64,000 nucleotides of DNA. It comes from an uncultured Cohaesibacter sp. Lineage in GTDB: Bacteria > Pseudomonadota > Alphaproteobacteria > Rhizobiales > Cohaesibacteraceae. The notes under the pieces were generated by a model. The model worked only from the letters and a program-made list of their open reading frames with translations, searched no databases and was not told the origin of the DNA. The stretch lies in NCBI RefSeq assembly GCF_963678225.1, contig NZ_OY782764.1, positions 767,001-831,000 on the forward strand. The letters are read 5' to 3'. Made by a program: the position numbers and the translations under genes. Below are positions 47,212 to 57,264 of the stretch, piece after piece (position 1 is the stretch's first letter; each line of letters starts with the position of its first letter).

Positions 47212-48741
47212 TTACGCAAAATTCTTTGCGAAACCGTCGACCGCCGCCTTCAGTTTAGATGTAATTTCGTCATCGAGAGCCTTTTTCTCGCGAATGGCTT
47301 CCAGCACATCCTTGTGCTCATTGCGCATCACGGAAAGTAGACCTTCTTCGAACGAGCGAACCTGGCTAACGTCAATGGTGTCCAGATAACCGTTCACACC
47401 GGCATAGATCACAGCGACCTGCTCTTCCACCCGAAGTGGAGAGAACTGCGGCTGTTTCAAAAGCTCGGTCAAACGGGCACCACGGTTCAGCAAGCGCTGG
47501 GTTGTGGCATCAAGGTCGGACCCGAACTGCGCAAACGCGGCCATTTCACGATACTGTGCCAATTCACCCTTAATCGGGCCGGCAACCTGTTTCATGGCCT
47601 TGATCTGCGCCGAAGAGCCCACGCGGGACACGGACAGACCAACGTTCACAGCAGGACGAACACCCTGATAGAACAAATCGGTTTCCAGGAAGATCTGACC
47701 GTCGGTAATGGAAATCACGTTGGTCGGAATGAACGCAGACACGTCGTTTGCCTGGGTTTCAATAACCGGCAGAGCGGTCATGGAGCCAGAACCATTGTCT
47801 TCGTTCAGCTTCGCAGCGCGTTCCAGCAGACGAGAATGCAGATAGAACACATCACCTGGATAAGCTTCACGCCCTGGAGGACGACGCAGCAGCAGGGACA
47901 TCTGGCGATAAGCCACGGCCTGCTTGGTCAGGTCATCATAAACCAGAAGCGAGTGCATGCCATTGTCACGGAAGAATTCGCCCATGGCGCAACCGGCAAA
48001 CGGAGCCAGATACTGCATTGGAGCAGGATCGGAAGCCGTAGCAGCCACGATGATCGAATATTCCAGCGCTCCGTTTTCTTCCAGCGTTTTCACGAACTGG
48101 GCAACGGTGGAGCGCTTCTGACCAATAGCAACATAAACGCAATAGAGTTTTTCGCTTTCCTCGCCAGAGTCGTTGACCGACTTCTGGTTCAGGATCGCGT
48201 CAAGGGCAATCGCGGTTTTACCGGTCTGACGGTCACCAATGATCAGCTCGCGCTGTCCACGACCGATCGGGATCAAGGCGTCCACGGCCTTCAGGCCCGT
48301 CTGCATTGGTTCATGAACGGATTTACGCGGGATAATGCCCGGCGCTTTCACGTCCACACGACGGCGTTCGTCGGCCTCGATCGGGCCTTTACCATCAATT
48401 GGGTTACCAAGCGGATCAACGACACGGCCCAGAAGGCCCTTGCCGACAGGTACGTCAACGATGGCGCCGGTCCTTTTGACCACATCGCCTTCCTTAACGC
48501 CTCGGTCATCGCCAAACAGCACGACGCCGACATTGTCCATTTCAAGGTTGAGCGCCATACCGCGCATTCCACCAGGGAATTCCACCATCTCACCGGCCTG
48601 GACATTATCCAGACCATAGATGCGGGCGATACCGTCACCAACAGACAGAACCTGACCAACTTCGGAGACATGAGCGTCGGTGCCGAAGTTTTTGATCTGC
48701 TCTTTGAGGATTGCGGAAATTTCCGCGGCCCGAATATCCAT
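47212..48741 (-). CDS. atpA: F1 ATP synthase alpha subunit
   Basis: 509 residues: [19 protein letters not shown] start, P loop [16 protein letters not shown], and [55 protein letters not shown]. Non-catalytic nucleotide-binding subunit. Its ATG shares a base with the atpH stop (TGATG), so the two are translationally coupled. Confidence 0.98.
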   Translation of the reverse strand: MDIRAAEISAILKEQIKNFGTDAHVSEVGQVLSVGDGIARIYGLDNVQAGEMVEFPGGMRGMALNLEMDNVGVVLFGDDRGVKEGDVVKRTGAIVDVPVGKGLLGRVVDPLGNPIDGKGPIEADERRRVDVKAPGIIPRKSVHEPMQTGLKAVDALIPIGRGQRELIIGDRQTGKTAIALDAILNQKSVNDSGEESEKLYCVYVAIGQKRSTVAQFVKTLEENGALEYSIIVAATASDPAPMQYLAPFAGCAMGEFFRDNGMHSLLVYDDLTKQAVAYRQMSLLLRRPPGREAYPGDVFYLHSRLLERAAKLNEDNGSGSMTALPVIETQANDVSAFIPTNVISITDGQIFLETDLFYQGVRPAVNVGLSVSRVGSSAQIKAMKQVAGPIKGELAQYREMAAFAQFGSDLDATTQRLLNRGARLTELLKQPQFSPLRVEEQVAVIYAGVNGYLDTIDVSQVRSFEEGLLSVMRNEHKDVLEAIREKKALDDEITSKLKAAVDGFAKNFA

Positions 48742-49319
48742 CAGCCGACCTCTTTCAGTGCAATCTTGAGCGAGTTGAGTTTAGTGCGCACAGATGAGTC
48801 AATCATCCGCGAGCCTACTTTTACAACAAGGCCGCCCAGAATATCTGCATCGACCTTGGCATGAATTGCAATATCCTTGCCCAACGCTTCCTTGAGCGAC
48901 GCTTTGAGCGCGATCAAGTCGTCATCGCCCAAAGGCTGAGCGGACGTGACTTCTGCCACCTGCTCACCACGATGGATGGAAAGGATTTTGCGAAAAGCTT
49001 TAATTATTCCCGGCAGAGAGAACAGCCGGCGATTTTGAGCAACGACACGAACAAAGTTTCCGACAGTGCCGGACATGCCGACCTTGTCCAAAAGCGCTGA
49101 AACAGCCGAGAGTTGCTCGTCAGCAGTGAAGACAGGGCTTTCAACAAGCCGCATGAAATCTTCACTTTCATCCATGATGGCCTCAATGCGTGCAAGATCA
49201 GCTTCCACCGCATCGATTGCCTTTTCTTCGAGAGCAAGATCGAACAACGCGCGAGCGTAACGTTCGGCCACTCCTGAAACTTCTGAATTTGTATCTGTCA
49301 CTTGGTCGCTCTCTGACAT
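48741..49319 (-). CDS. atpH: F1 ATP synthase delta subunit
   Basis: 192 residues: [39 protein letters not shown] and [28 protein letters not shown] identify delta, which joins F1 to the peripheral stalk. The ATG at 49319 has GGGAG ten bases upstream; 49340 has no site. It heads the F1 operon; the Fo genes are not in the window, the usual split in alphaproteobacteria. The 235-base gap to priA holds a small hairpin at 49501-49518 and a GGGAT/ATCCC dyad at 49403-49416, but no promoter I trust. Confidence 0.96.
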   Translation of the reverse strand: MSESDQVTDTNSEVSGVAERYARALFDLALEEKAIDAVEADLARIEAIMDESEDFMRLVESPVFTADEQLSAVSALLDKVGMSGTVGNFVRVVAQNRRLFSLPGIIKAFRKILSIHRGEQVAEVTSAQPLGDDDLIALKASLKEALGKDIAIHAKVDADILGGLVVKVGSRMIDSSVRTKLNSLKIALKEVG

Positions 49320-49554
49320 TTGGAGAATACTCCCAACCATAATGCGAAAACATGAGCCAATAAAAGCCCTTATCTTCCCTGGAAGTCTGTCTCATCTGTC
49401 CGGGGATATAAATCCCTGAAACCGCTAGCTCGTCTAGCACATGGAATGAGCATGCGCAACATTGCGGTTAAAGCCATAAGTCGTAAATCGTACCGTGAAT
49501 ACAGGCTTATGAGCCTGTTCTACACAGTTTCATCCCTTCGCATAAGCAAAAAGA

Positions 49555-51771
49555 TTACATGAAGGAAACCGGGTCTACATCGACCTGAATACGTAAAGAT
49601 CCTGCGATTTTAGGGCTTTGCGCGAGCCAGCGACGCAACCATTGCGACAGCGAAAAAGAACGCGGCGCCATCACCAAAAGTCTAAAGCGAAAACGTCCAC
49701 GAAGCACGGAAATCGGGGCTTCAGCGGGTCCAAGCACGCGCACCCCTTCCTCATGGGGAACAGCCCTCACCATCTCCCGACCATAGGCCAGAGCAGCCTC
49801 GCGGTGCTCCGAAGACAGAATCACAGCAGCCAATCGACCAAAAGGTGGCATAGCCGCTTTGCGACGTTGGTCCAACTCATATGTGTAAAACTCTTCTCTT
49901 TCGCCTTTCGCAAGCGCAGCAATAACAGGGTGATCAGGCACATAGCTCTGCAGCAGACCACGCCCCTGCCCCTGCACGCGTCCAGCTCGCCCTGTCACCT
50001 GAGCCAATGTCTGGAAGACCTTTTCACCCGCTCTGAGATCGCCATGTGCAAGCCCCAAGTCGGCATCAATCACCCCGACAAGCGTCATGCCGGGGAAGTT
50101 ATGCCCCTTGGCAACCAGCTGTGTGCCGATCACGATATCCGCCTCCCCCGAGGCGATCAGATCAAGCTCGGCCCGCAATTGCTGCACCCCGTGAATGAGA
50201 TCACTGGAGAGAATAACAATTTTGTGATCCGGCCAACGACTCGCCGCTTCTTCGGCTATCCGCTCCACTCCGGGGCCGCATGCCACCAGACTATGCTCAT
50301 CGCCACATTGCGGACAGGCTGGAGGAACAGGCTCGGAATGGCCGCAATGATGGCAAACAAGCTGCTTGCGGAAGCGATGCTCCACAAGCCATGTGGAGCA
50401 ATTGGGGCACTGAAAGCGATGCCCGCAGGTTCGGCACAGGGTCAGCGGCGCATAGCCACGCCGGTTGAGAAACAAAAGGCTCTGCTGTCCCGCTTCAATG
50501 GTCTCGTTGACCGCGTCTATGAGAACAGGCGAAAGCCAGCTGCCCTTTTCGGGCGGATTGACGCGCATATCAATCAGGGAAATATCCGGCATCGACTGCC
50601 CGCCATAACGGCTTGGCAGACGGATATGTCTGTAGCGTCCCTGATCAGCATTGTTGCGGCTCTCCACCGATGGGGTCGCACTGGCCAGAATCACGGGAAA
50701 ACCGGAGAGATGGCCACGCACCACCGACATATCCCGCGCATTATAGATAACGCGGTCCTCCTGTTTGTAGGCACCGTCATGCTCTTCATCGACCACGATC
50801 AGCCCAAGATCGCGAAAAGGCAGCATCAGGGAAGATCGTGCCCCGACCACAACCTGCACCTCGCCCGTGGCCACCCCGCGCCAGACAAGATTCTTGTAGC
50901 GCTGGGCCTGGCCGGAATGCCATTCGCCCGGCCGCATACCGAATCGGCTTTCAAAGCGATGCAAAAAGGCATCTGTCAGCGCGATTTCAGGCACGAGAAT
51001 GAGGATCTGTTTGCCCTGACGCAACGCCTCGGCAACAGCTTCGAAATAAACCTCGGTCTTGCCCGAACCGGTCACCCCGTCCAGAAGCACCCCTTCGAAG
51101 GCCTGTGCCTCGACAATCTTGCGGATTTCTTCAGCGGCCTCAGCCTGAAGATCAGACAAGGCAGGGGGGGCGAAATCAGCCTGCGGCGGCTCCATCAGGG
51201 CCGGAGGGGGCAATTGGCATTGAGTGAGTGTCCCGCTCTTAACCAAGCCATCAACCACCGATGACGAAACGCCAGCCCGCTCCGCGATGGCCGCCTTTGT
51301 TTCAGCCAATCCGCCTTCCATGGCCTCCAGCACGCGCGCACGCGCCTTGGTCATGCGCTCGGGAGCATCCCCCGTCAACCTCAGCGCAGCAACCGGTTTG
51401 GGTGGCAGCAGGGCATCCTCGCCGCGCAGCACCATACGCAGCACCATGCCCCGTTGAGCCAGCGTATATTGCGCAATCCAGTCAACAAATTTGCGGAAAT
51501 CCTCAGACAGGCGCACCCCATGGTAAACGTCCTGAATATCCTTGAGCCTTGCTTCATCGGAAAATTCACTCGGATCATCCCACACCACACCAAGAACTGA
51601 GCGCGGCCCCAGCGGAACCCTGACCACCTGCCCCGGCTCAAGTCCGCCTTCAAATCCCCGCTCTGTTTCATCGCCAAACAAAGAAGGCGAATCGACAGGA
51701 ACCCGATAGCTGTAACAACTATCCACATAAACCGGGACGAGAACTGACACAATTTGACGCTTTGACGACAA
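49555..51771 (-). CDS. priA: Primosomal replication restart helicase PriA
   Basis: About 738 residues. DNA-binding N-terminal domain, then a superfamily 2 helicase: GVTGSGKTEVYFEAVAEAL (Walker A), VVDEEHDGAYKQEDRVIYNARD (DEEH), ASATPSVES, and eight zinc cysteines in LCRTCGHRFQCPNCSTWL and VCHHCGHSEPVPPACPQCG, then GTQLVAKGHNFP and QVTGRAGR. It reloads replisomes at stalled forks. The frame is open to an ATG at 51903 inside the fsaA region; a TTG at 51771 with AGGGA upstream gives a normal N terminus and is preferred. Divergent from fsaA. Confidence 0.95.
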   Translation of the reverse strand: MSSKRQIVSVLVPVYVDSCYSYRVPVDSPSLFGDETERGFEGGLEPGQVVRVPLGPRSVLGVVWDDPSEFSDEARLKDIQDVYHGVRLSEDFRKFVDWIAQYTLAQRGMVLRMVLRGEDALLPPKPVAALRLTGDAPERMTKARARVLEAMEGGLAETKAAIAERAGVSSSVVDGLVKSGTLTQCQLPPPALMEPPQADFAPPALSDLQAEAAEEIRKIVEAQAFEGVLLDGVTGSGKTEVYFEAVAEALRQGKQILILVPEIALTDAFLHRFESRFGMRPGEWHSGQAQRYKNLVWRGVATGEVQVVVGARSSLMLPFRDLGLIVVDEEHDGAYKQEDRVIYNARDMSVVRGHLSGFPVILASATPSVESRNNADQGRYRHIRLPSRYGGQSMPDISLIDMRVNPPEKGSWLSPVLIDAVNETIEAGQQSLLFLNRRGYAPLTLCRTCGHRFQCPNCSTWLVEHRFRKQLVCHHCGHSEPVPPACPQCGDEHSLVACGPGVERIAEEAASRWPDHKIVILSSDLIHGVQQLRAELDLIASGEADIVIGTQLVAKGHNFPGMTLVGVIDADLGLAHGDLRAGEKVFQTLAQVTGRAGRVQGQGRGLLQSYVPDHPVIAALAKGEREEFYTYELDQRRKAAMPPFGRLAAVILSSEHREAALAYGREMVRAVPHEEGVRVLGPAEAPISVLRGRFRFRLLVMAPRSFSLSQWLRRWLAQSPKIAGSLRIQVDVDPVSFM

Positions 51772-51935
51772 GATGATCCCTATTCCTTTACGAAGGAAGC
51801 AAATAAATTGATTTCGCCTTAGAGGTGGGCTGACGATGCGTGTACTATAGTTTATTGAACATATCGTACCTCGCCCGCGATTTCCAATTTGGTAGTCGCG
51901 CATGCATGGCTAACGGAAACGGAGCACGAAAGACA

Positions 51936-52589
51936 ATGAAATTCTTCGTCGATACTGCCGAAACAAAAGATATCCGCGAACTGGCGTCTACAGGCCTGAT
52001 CGACGGTGTTACCACCAACCCATCCCTGATCGTGAAATCCGGGCGCGACTTCAAGGAAGTCATTGCTGAAATCTGCGAAATCACCGATGGTCCGGTTTCT
52101 GCAGAAGTCACTGCGCTTGAAACCACCCAGATGCTGGCAGAAGCCAAAGAACTTCTCAAGATCGCCAACAACATTGCCATCAAGGTTCCCCTGACAATCG
52201 ACGGCCTGAAAACCTGTAAGGCCCTGACCGACGAAGGCCACATGGTCAACGTAACCCTGTGCTTCTCTGCAAACCAGGCTCTTCTGGCTGCAAAAGCTGG
52301 CGCGACCTTCATTTCCCCGTTCATCGGTCGCCTGGATGATCTGAACATCGACGGCATGGAACTGATTGAAGATATCCGCACCATCTATGACAATTACGGC
52401 TTCGAAACCGAAATTCTGGCTGCGTCCATCCGCAATGCCAACCATGTCAAGGAATGTGCGCTTGCTGGTGCCGATGTGGCAACCATTCCGCCAGCAGTGA
52501 TCAAGGGTCTTGCAAACCATGCCCTGACCGACAAAGGCATCGAAGCCTTCATGAAAGACTGGGCAACCACCGGTCAGTCCATCCTGTAA
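51936..52589 (+). CDS. fsaA: Transaldolase-like fructose-6-phosphate aldolase (FSA/TalC type)
   Basis: 217 residues: [36 protein letters not shown], the Schiff-base lysine in [41 protein letters not shown] and [28 protein letters not shown]. This short transaldolase form is the TalC/FSA class, often annotated as transaldolase. Either transaldolase or fructose-6-phosphate aldolase activity is possible. ATG at 51936 matches family starts; the earlier ATG at 51840 does not. Confidence 0.92.
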   Translation: MKFFVDTAETKDIRELASTGLIDGVTTNPSLIVKSGRDFKEVIAEICEITDGPVSAEVTALETTQMLAEAKELLKIANNIAIKVPLTIDGLKTCKALTDEGHMVNVTLCFSANQALLAAKAGATFISPFIGRLDDLNIDGMELIEDIRTIYDNYGFETEILAASIRNANHVKECALAGADVATIPPAVIKGLANHALTDKGIEAFMKDWATTGQSIL

Positions 52590-52745
52590 TCAACAGGGGC
52601 GAAGACGGACCCGGTTCCGCCTTAAAGCTTGTGTAAATTTTATCCCCGATGCCGAGACCACCAGCACCGGGGATTTTTGATTCTCCTGGTATCATACCTG
52701 AAGCGGCCCACCCGCCGCCGATTCAACAGCATAAGAAACGGCACC

Positions 52746-53729
52746 ATGCCTAGCGATCAAACCAGAAAGCAGACAAGAAAACAGACGAACAACGATGCCC
52801 CCCTTATCATCGCGACGCCAGCCCTGCGCGAAAAGCAAAGACGCTGGCTCAAACGCCTTGAAGGCGAGCGCCGCCTCTCGGCCGCTACGCTGGAAGCCTA
52901 TGATCGCGATCTCGACCAGTTCTTCACCTTTCTGACCCGACATATGGGCGAAGTCTCGGACCTGCCGCATTTTCCCGACCTCAGACCGGCTGACATTCGC
53001 GCCTTTATGGCTGAGCGTCGCCGACAGGGAACCGGCTCGCGCTCTTTGGCGCGCAGCATGGCTGGCATCCGTTCTTTTGTCAGATATCTGGAAGAAAGGG
53101 GGCTGGCATCCAGCGCTCCATTCAACGCCATCCAGACGCCCAAATATTCCCGCTCGCTGCCCAAGCCACTCAGTGCAGAAAAGGCAAGCCAGCTGGTTGA
53201 CCCAAGCCAGTCACTTTCCGATGAGCCCTGGGTGACAGCCCGCGACAGCGCGATCATGCTTCTGCTCTACGCCGTTGGCCTTCGCATTTCCGAAGCTTTA
53301 TCGCTGACGCCGAATAGCGCCCCGCTGCCCGGACAGGACGCCATGACCATAACCGGCAAGGGCGGCAAGCAACGCAGGCTTCCGGTGCTGCCCGTCGTGC
53401 AGTCGGCACTTCAGCACTATCTCTCCCTTTGCCCCTTCGATCTGGAACCAGATGAAGCCCTATTCAGAGGCGTACGCGGCGGCGCCCTTAATCCACGCAT
53501 CGTGCAAAAGACGATCGCTTCCATGCGCGGAGCCCTCGGGCTGCCCGACAGCGCAACACCGCACGCCCTGCGCCACTCTTTTGCAACCCACCTCCTGGCC
53601 AACGGTGGCGATTTGCGCACCATTCAGGAATTATTGGGACATGCCAGCCTTTCAACAACACAGGCCTATACCGAGGTAGAGATGTCTGAGCTGATGCAGA
53701 TCTATCAAAAAGCGCATCCACGCTCCTGA
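52746..53729 (+). CDS. xerC: Tyrosine recombinase XerC
   Basis: A 327-residue integrase-family recombinase. N-terminal SAM-like domain (REKQRRWLKRLEGERRLSAATLEAYDRDLDQF), and the catalytic set Arg in VGLRISEAL, Lys in GKGGKQRRLP, HxxR in PHALRHSFATHL, His in LLGHASLSTTQ and Tyr in AYTEV. It resolves chromosome dimers at dif with XerD. ATG at 52746 has only a weak site; an extra 39 residues from 52629 look non-coding. Position next to fsaA/priA is typical and there is no phage context. Confidence 0.93.
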   Translation: MPSDQTRKQTRKQTNNDAPLIIATPALREKQRRWLKRLEGERRLSAATLEAYDRDLDQFFTFLTRHMGEVSDLPHFPDLRPADIRAFMAERRRQGTGSRSLARSMAGIRSFVRYLEERGLASSAPFNAIQTPKYSRSLPKPLSAEKASQLVDPSQSLSDEPWVTARDSAIMLLLYAVGLRISEALSLTPNSAPLPGQDAMTITGKGGKQRRLPVLPVVQSALQHYLSLCPFDLEPDEALFRGVRGGALNPRIVQKTIASMRGALGLPDSATPHALRHSFATHLLANGGDLRTIQELLGHASLSTTQAYTEVEMSELMQIYQKAHPRS

Positions 53730-53962
53730 GCACCAATCATAGTAAAACAAAATTCCTCTAACAAAAATTGCAAGGATCTTTCTTGCGATCTGCCCAATAG
53801 ATGGATTTAAATTCAATAAATTAAATACGACTTAGAATTAATTTTCTATTATTTTTCTTAATTGCAACGTAACACATTTAGTCTATACTTTCCAAAAGGC
53901 GTTCTTCACGTCGAGAAACTACCTGTTTTGGCAATCAAACGATATATCGGAGGAGGAGCCAA

Positions 53963-54373
53963 ATGGTATATCGCGCCGCTTTAGTATTTTTACTAGGGCT
54001 ATTTGTTTCGAGCTTCGCGCAAGCTGGCCAATGCGTTGACTCACAAACGCTTGGGACCTGGGAAAATCCATTTGCCGGTCATCGATATGATCTCACAAAA
54101 CTCGAGATCAAGGAAATCTGCAACGCACGCACCGTTCCCCATATTCAGGTGAAAGCCTACACCGCATGCGCACCCCGCGATTGCACATGGGGACGGTCCA
54201 TTGCCCATCAAAGCAGCTCGACCAGCCTGACGGTTGGCTACAACACCTTTTTCGCAAGACGCACGGTTACTGTGTCCATCAATGGCAAACGCATGGACGC
54301 AACAGTCTATGACGATTTCCACGATCCGCGGAAAGCAAACACCACACGTTCCTTTGTTCTCTGGCGCAAATAG
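53963..54373 (+). CDS. Small secreted protein with four cysteines, unknown function
   Basis: 136 residues. A clear Sec signal peptide (YRAALVFLLGLFVSSFAQA, cut before GQC). The mature part has four cysteines (in GQCVD, EICNA, TACAP and RDCTW) suggesting two disulfides, aromatic-rich strands (DATVYDDFHD, SFVLWRK) and no recognisable domain. GGAGGAGG sits ideally before the ATG. It stands alone, after an AT-rich 230-base gap and convergent with lpd across a bidirectional terminator. I do not recognise the family. Confidence 0.8.
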   Translation: MVYRAALVFLLGLFVSSFAQAGQCVDSQTLGTWENPFAGHRYDLTKLEIKEICNARTVPHIQVKAYTACAPRDCTWGRSIAHQSSSTSLTVGYNTFFARRTVTVSINGKRMDATVYDDFHDPRKANTTRSFVLWRK

Positions 54374-54420
54374 CCAAAACTATCTGCACCCGACAAAAGA
54401 AACGGACATCCCAATCCAGC

Positions 54421-54452
54421 AAAAAGGCCGCTCTGATAGAGAGCGGCCTTTT
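54421..54452. terminator. Bidirectional intrinsic terminator
   Basis: A 12-bp perfect stem AAAGGCCGCTCT/AGAGCGGCCTTT with a 5-base loop, A tract before and T tract after. It serves the secreted protein gene on the plus strand and lpd on the minus strand. Confidence 0.9.
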
Positions 54453-54490
54453 GTATATTCTCAAAGACGATATCAGCGGTATGAGCCCGA

Positions 54491-55891
54491 CTACATATGG
54501 ATCGGACGTTTATCGACCGCCAGCGCGGCTTCTTTGACTGCTTCTGAAAGGGTCGGATGCGCATGAATAGTGCGGGCCAGATCCTCAGCCGATCCAGAGA
54601 AGGCCATCAGAACAGAGGCTTCATGGATCATTTCACCGACACCGGCGCCGATCATATGCACGCCCAGAACCTTGTCTGAAGTTTTGTCAGCCAAAACTTT
54701 GACGAAACCGTCTGTATGACGCTGCGCCTTGGCGCGGCCATTGGCCGTAAAGGGGAATTTGCCGACATTATAGGCGATGCCAGCTTCCTTGAGCTGTTCT
54801 TCGGTCTGGCCGAGAACAGCGATTTCCGGCATCGTGTAAACAACACCCGGAACAAGGTTATAATCCACATGACCGGCCTGTCCGGCCAGAGTTTCTGCCA
54901 GCGCAACCCCATCATCTTCAGCCTTATGCGCCAGCATAGGACCGGCAATCACATCACCAATAGCATAGATGCCGTCAACATTGGTCTTGAAATGCCCGTC
55001 AGTCGCCACGCGACCGCGTTCTTCCAGTGCAACACCGGCTTCTTCAAGGCCAAGGCCTTCGGTATAAGGACGCCGCCCGATTGCCACCAGAACGATGTCA
55101 GCCTCCAGCTCCGAAGCATCCCCGCCCTTTGCAGGTTCAAGGGTTACCTTGACCCCTTTCTTGCTCTTTTCAACGCCGGTCACCTTGGTGCCCAGCTTGA
55201 AGTCAAAGCCCTGCTTCTTGAAGATGCGTTGAGCATTCTTGACCACTTCGCCATCCATACCCGGCAGGATGCGATCAAGGAACTCGACCACTGTCACTTC
55301 CGAGCCCAGACGACGCCAGACGGACCCAAGTTCCAGACCGATAACACCGGCACCGACCACGATCAGCTTGCCCGGAACCTTGTCCAGTTCCAACGCACCG
55401 GTGGAAGAAACAACCTGCTTCTCGTCAATTTCAACGCCCGGCAACGGTGCAACATCCGAACCGGTTGCAATCACGATTGCCTTGGCCTCAAGGGTCTGTG
55501 CATCGCCGGTTTCCGGCGTGACTTCCACCTTGCCTGCAGCAAGGATCTTGCCTGCGCCATGAAAGACATCGATCTTGTTTTTCTTGAACAGGAAATCGAC
55601 ACCGCCGACATTGCCGTCGATCACGGCCTGCTTGTGGCCCATCATCGCCTTCAGGTCGAGAGACGGCTTGCCGACCTTGATGCCCATATTGGCAAAGTCA
55701 TGGCCAGCTTCCTCAAACAGTTCCGAGGCATGCAGCAGGGCTTTTGAAGGGATACAGCCAACATTCAGGCATGTCCCACCATGGGTGCTGCGCTTTTCGA
55801 CCACAGCCACCTTCATGCCCAACTGCGCGGCACGAATCGCGCAAACATATCCGCCAGGGCCGGTACCGATCACGACCATATCATAAGACAT
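54491..55891 (-). CDS. lpd: Dihydrolipoyl dehydrogenase (E3)
   Basis: A 466-residue flavoenzyme that reoxidises dihydrolipoyl groups with NAD+. FAD motif VIGTGPGGYVCAIRAAQLG, redox disulfide GGTCLNVGCIPSKALLHASE, NAD motif VVGAGVIGLELGSVWRRLG and C-terminal HAHPTLSEAVKEAAL with the catalytic His-Glu pair. ATG at 55891 has AGGAG nine bases upstream. It is last in the suc cluster after a hairpin terminator, so it is probably transcribed both by read-through and on its own. It is the E3 of the 2-oxoglutarate complex made by SucAB, and perhaps of others. Confidence 0.97.
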   Translation of the reverse strand: MSYDMVVIGTGPGGYVCAIRAAQLGMKVAVVEKRSTHGGTCLNVGCIPSKALLHASELFEEAGHDFANMGIKVGKPSLDLKAMMGHKQAVIDGNVGGVDFLFKKNKIDVFHGAGKILAAGKVEVTPETGDAQTLEAKAIVIATGSDVAPLPGVEIDEKQVVSSTGALELDKVPGKLIVVGAGVIGLELGSVWRRLGSEVTVVEFLDRILPGMDGEVVKNAQRIFKKQGFDFKLGTKVTGVEKSKKGVKVTLEPAKGGDASELEADIVLVAIGRRPYTEGLGLEEAGVALEERGRVATDGHFKTNVDGIYAIGDVIAGPMLAHKAEDDGVALAETLAGQAGHVDYNLVPGVVYTMPEIAVLGQTEEQLKEAGIAYNVGKFPFTANGRAKAQRHTDGFVKVLADKTSDKVLGVHMIGAGVGEMIHEASVLMAFSGSAEDLARTIHAHPTLSEAVKEAALAVDKRPIHM

Positions 55892-55953
55892 TTCATTCAC
55901 TCCTGAAGAATGCTGGATTGATGGAGTGTTGGCAAAAACCAAACTCGAATAGC

Positions 55954-55978
55954 AAAAACGGGGCACACTGGCCCCGTT
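55954..55978 (-). terminator. Hairpin terminator between sucB and lpd
   Basis: Minus strand AACGGGGC/GCCCCGTT stem with a six-base loop, then a run of five T. Lies 15 bases after sucB. Confidence 0.75.
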
Positions 55979-55993
55979 TCATAAATCGTCAAA

Positions 55994-57229
55994 TCAGATG
56001 TCCATAACCAGACGCTGTGGATCTTCAAGGCTTTCCTTGATGCGCACAAGGAAGGTAACCGCTTCCTTGCCGTCCACAACGCGGTGGTCATAAGACAATG
56101 CCAGATACATCATCGGACGAATAACGATCTCACCATTACGCACCACAGGGCGCTCTTCAATCCGGTGCATACCCAGAATACCGGACTGCGGCGCATTGAG
56201 AATAGGCGTGGACATCATGGAGCCATAAACACCGCCGTTGGAAACGGTGAAAGTGCCACCTTGCATTTCCTCGATGGTCAGCTGACCATCGCGGGCGCGG
56301 CGGCCAAAGTCTGCGATTTCCTTTTCGATTTCGGAAAGCGACTTCTGGTCGGCATCCCGCAGAACCGGAACCACCAGACCGCGAGGAGAACCCACGGCAA
56401 CGCCAAGATGGACGAAATGCTTGTAGACCAGATCCGTGCCATCAATCTCGGCATTCACAGCCGGGATTTCTTCCAGAGCCTTACAGATGGCCTTGGCGAA
56501 GAAGCCCATGAAGCCGAGGCGAACGCCATGTTTCTTCTCGAACAGATCCTTATACTGCTTGCGCATCCCCATAACGGCAGACATGTCTACATCGTTGAAG
56601 GTTGTCAGCATTGCGGCCGTGTTCTGGGCATCCTTGAGGCGGCGTGCAATGGTCTGGCGCAGCTTGGTCATGCGAACGCGTTCTTCACGGGCCGCATCTT
56701 CAGGGGCAGAAGCCGGACGCTTCGCAGCAGGCTGAGGCGCAGAACCGGCTGGTGCGGTGACACCTCCAGCGATCGCATTGATCACATCACCCTTGAGCAC
56801 CTGACCGCGCACACCAGTGCCGGAAACAGAAGCGGGATCCACTTTCTGTTCGGTCATCATCTTGGCAGCGCTCGGAGCTGGAGGCATGGAGGTCGGTGCA
56901 GCGCTCTGAGCAGCAGGGGCAGGAGCTGCGGCAGGCGCGGCCTCTTCCTTCGGAGCTTCTTTCTTGGGAGCAGGAGCCGCAGCTTCGCCTTCCCCTTCAA
57001 GCAGCATCGCCAACAGCGCGCCAACTTCAACGGTTTCCCCTTCCGGAGCAACAATATCGCCCATGGTACCGGAAACCGGCGCAGGCACCTCAATGGTCAC
57101 CTTGTCGGTTTCAAGTTCTACGAGCGGCTCATCGGCTTGAACCGCATCACCTGTTGCCTTGAACCATTGACCGATCGTTGCTTCGGTCACAGATTCGCCC
57201 AGTGTAGGGACTTTGATTTCCGTAGCCAT
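55994..57229 (-). CDS. sucB: 2-oxoglutarate dehydrogenase E2, dihydrolipoamide succinyltransferase
   Basis: A 411-residue E2. Lipoyl domain at residues 1-77 with the lipoylated Lys in [14 protein letters not shown], an Ala/Pro/Glu-rich linker, the peripheral-subunit-binding domain (about 125-165, [20 protein letters not shown]), and the catalytic domain with [14 protein letters not shown]. It transfers the succinyl group from E1 to CoA. 35 bases after sucA. One lipoyl domain, as usual for SucB. Confidence 0.97.
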   Translation of the reverse strand: MATEIKVPTLGESVTEATIGQWFKATGDAVQADEPLVELETDKVTIEVPAPVSGTMGDIVAPEGETVEVGALLAMLLEGEGEAAAPAPKKEAPKEEAAPAAAPAPAAQSAAPTSMPPAPSAAKMMTEQKVDPASVSGTGVRGQVLKGDVINAIAGGVTAPAGSAPQPAAKRPASAPEDAAREERVRMTKLRQTIARRLKDAQNTAAMLTTFNDVDMSAVMGMRKQYKDLFEKKHGVRLGFMGFFAKAICKALEEIPAVNAEIDGTDLVYKHFVHLGVAVGSPRGLVVPVLRDADQKSLSEIEKEIADFGRRARDGQLTIEEMQGGTFTVSNGGVYGSMMSTPILNAPQSGILGMHRIEERPVVRNGEIVIRPMMYLALSYDHRVVDGKEAVTFLVRIKESLEDPQRLVMDI

Positions 57230-57264
57230 TTGATTTTCTCACATTTATTTATTTGGTTCAGCCG

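Noticed and set aside
49618-51264. 548-codon plus-strand frame
   Set aside because: Lies antisense to priA, which has helicase and zinc motifs; composition is a mirror of priA codons.
52746-53729. XerC-type recombinase as sign of a mobile element
   Set aside because: Full catalytic set and chromosomal neighbourhood (fsaA, priA) fit housekeeping XerC; no attachment repeats or cargo genes.
54716-55747. 343-codon plus-strand frame
   Set aside because: Antisense to lpd, which carries full FAD, NAD and disulfide motifs.
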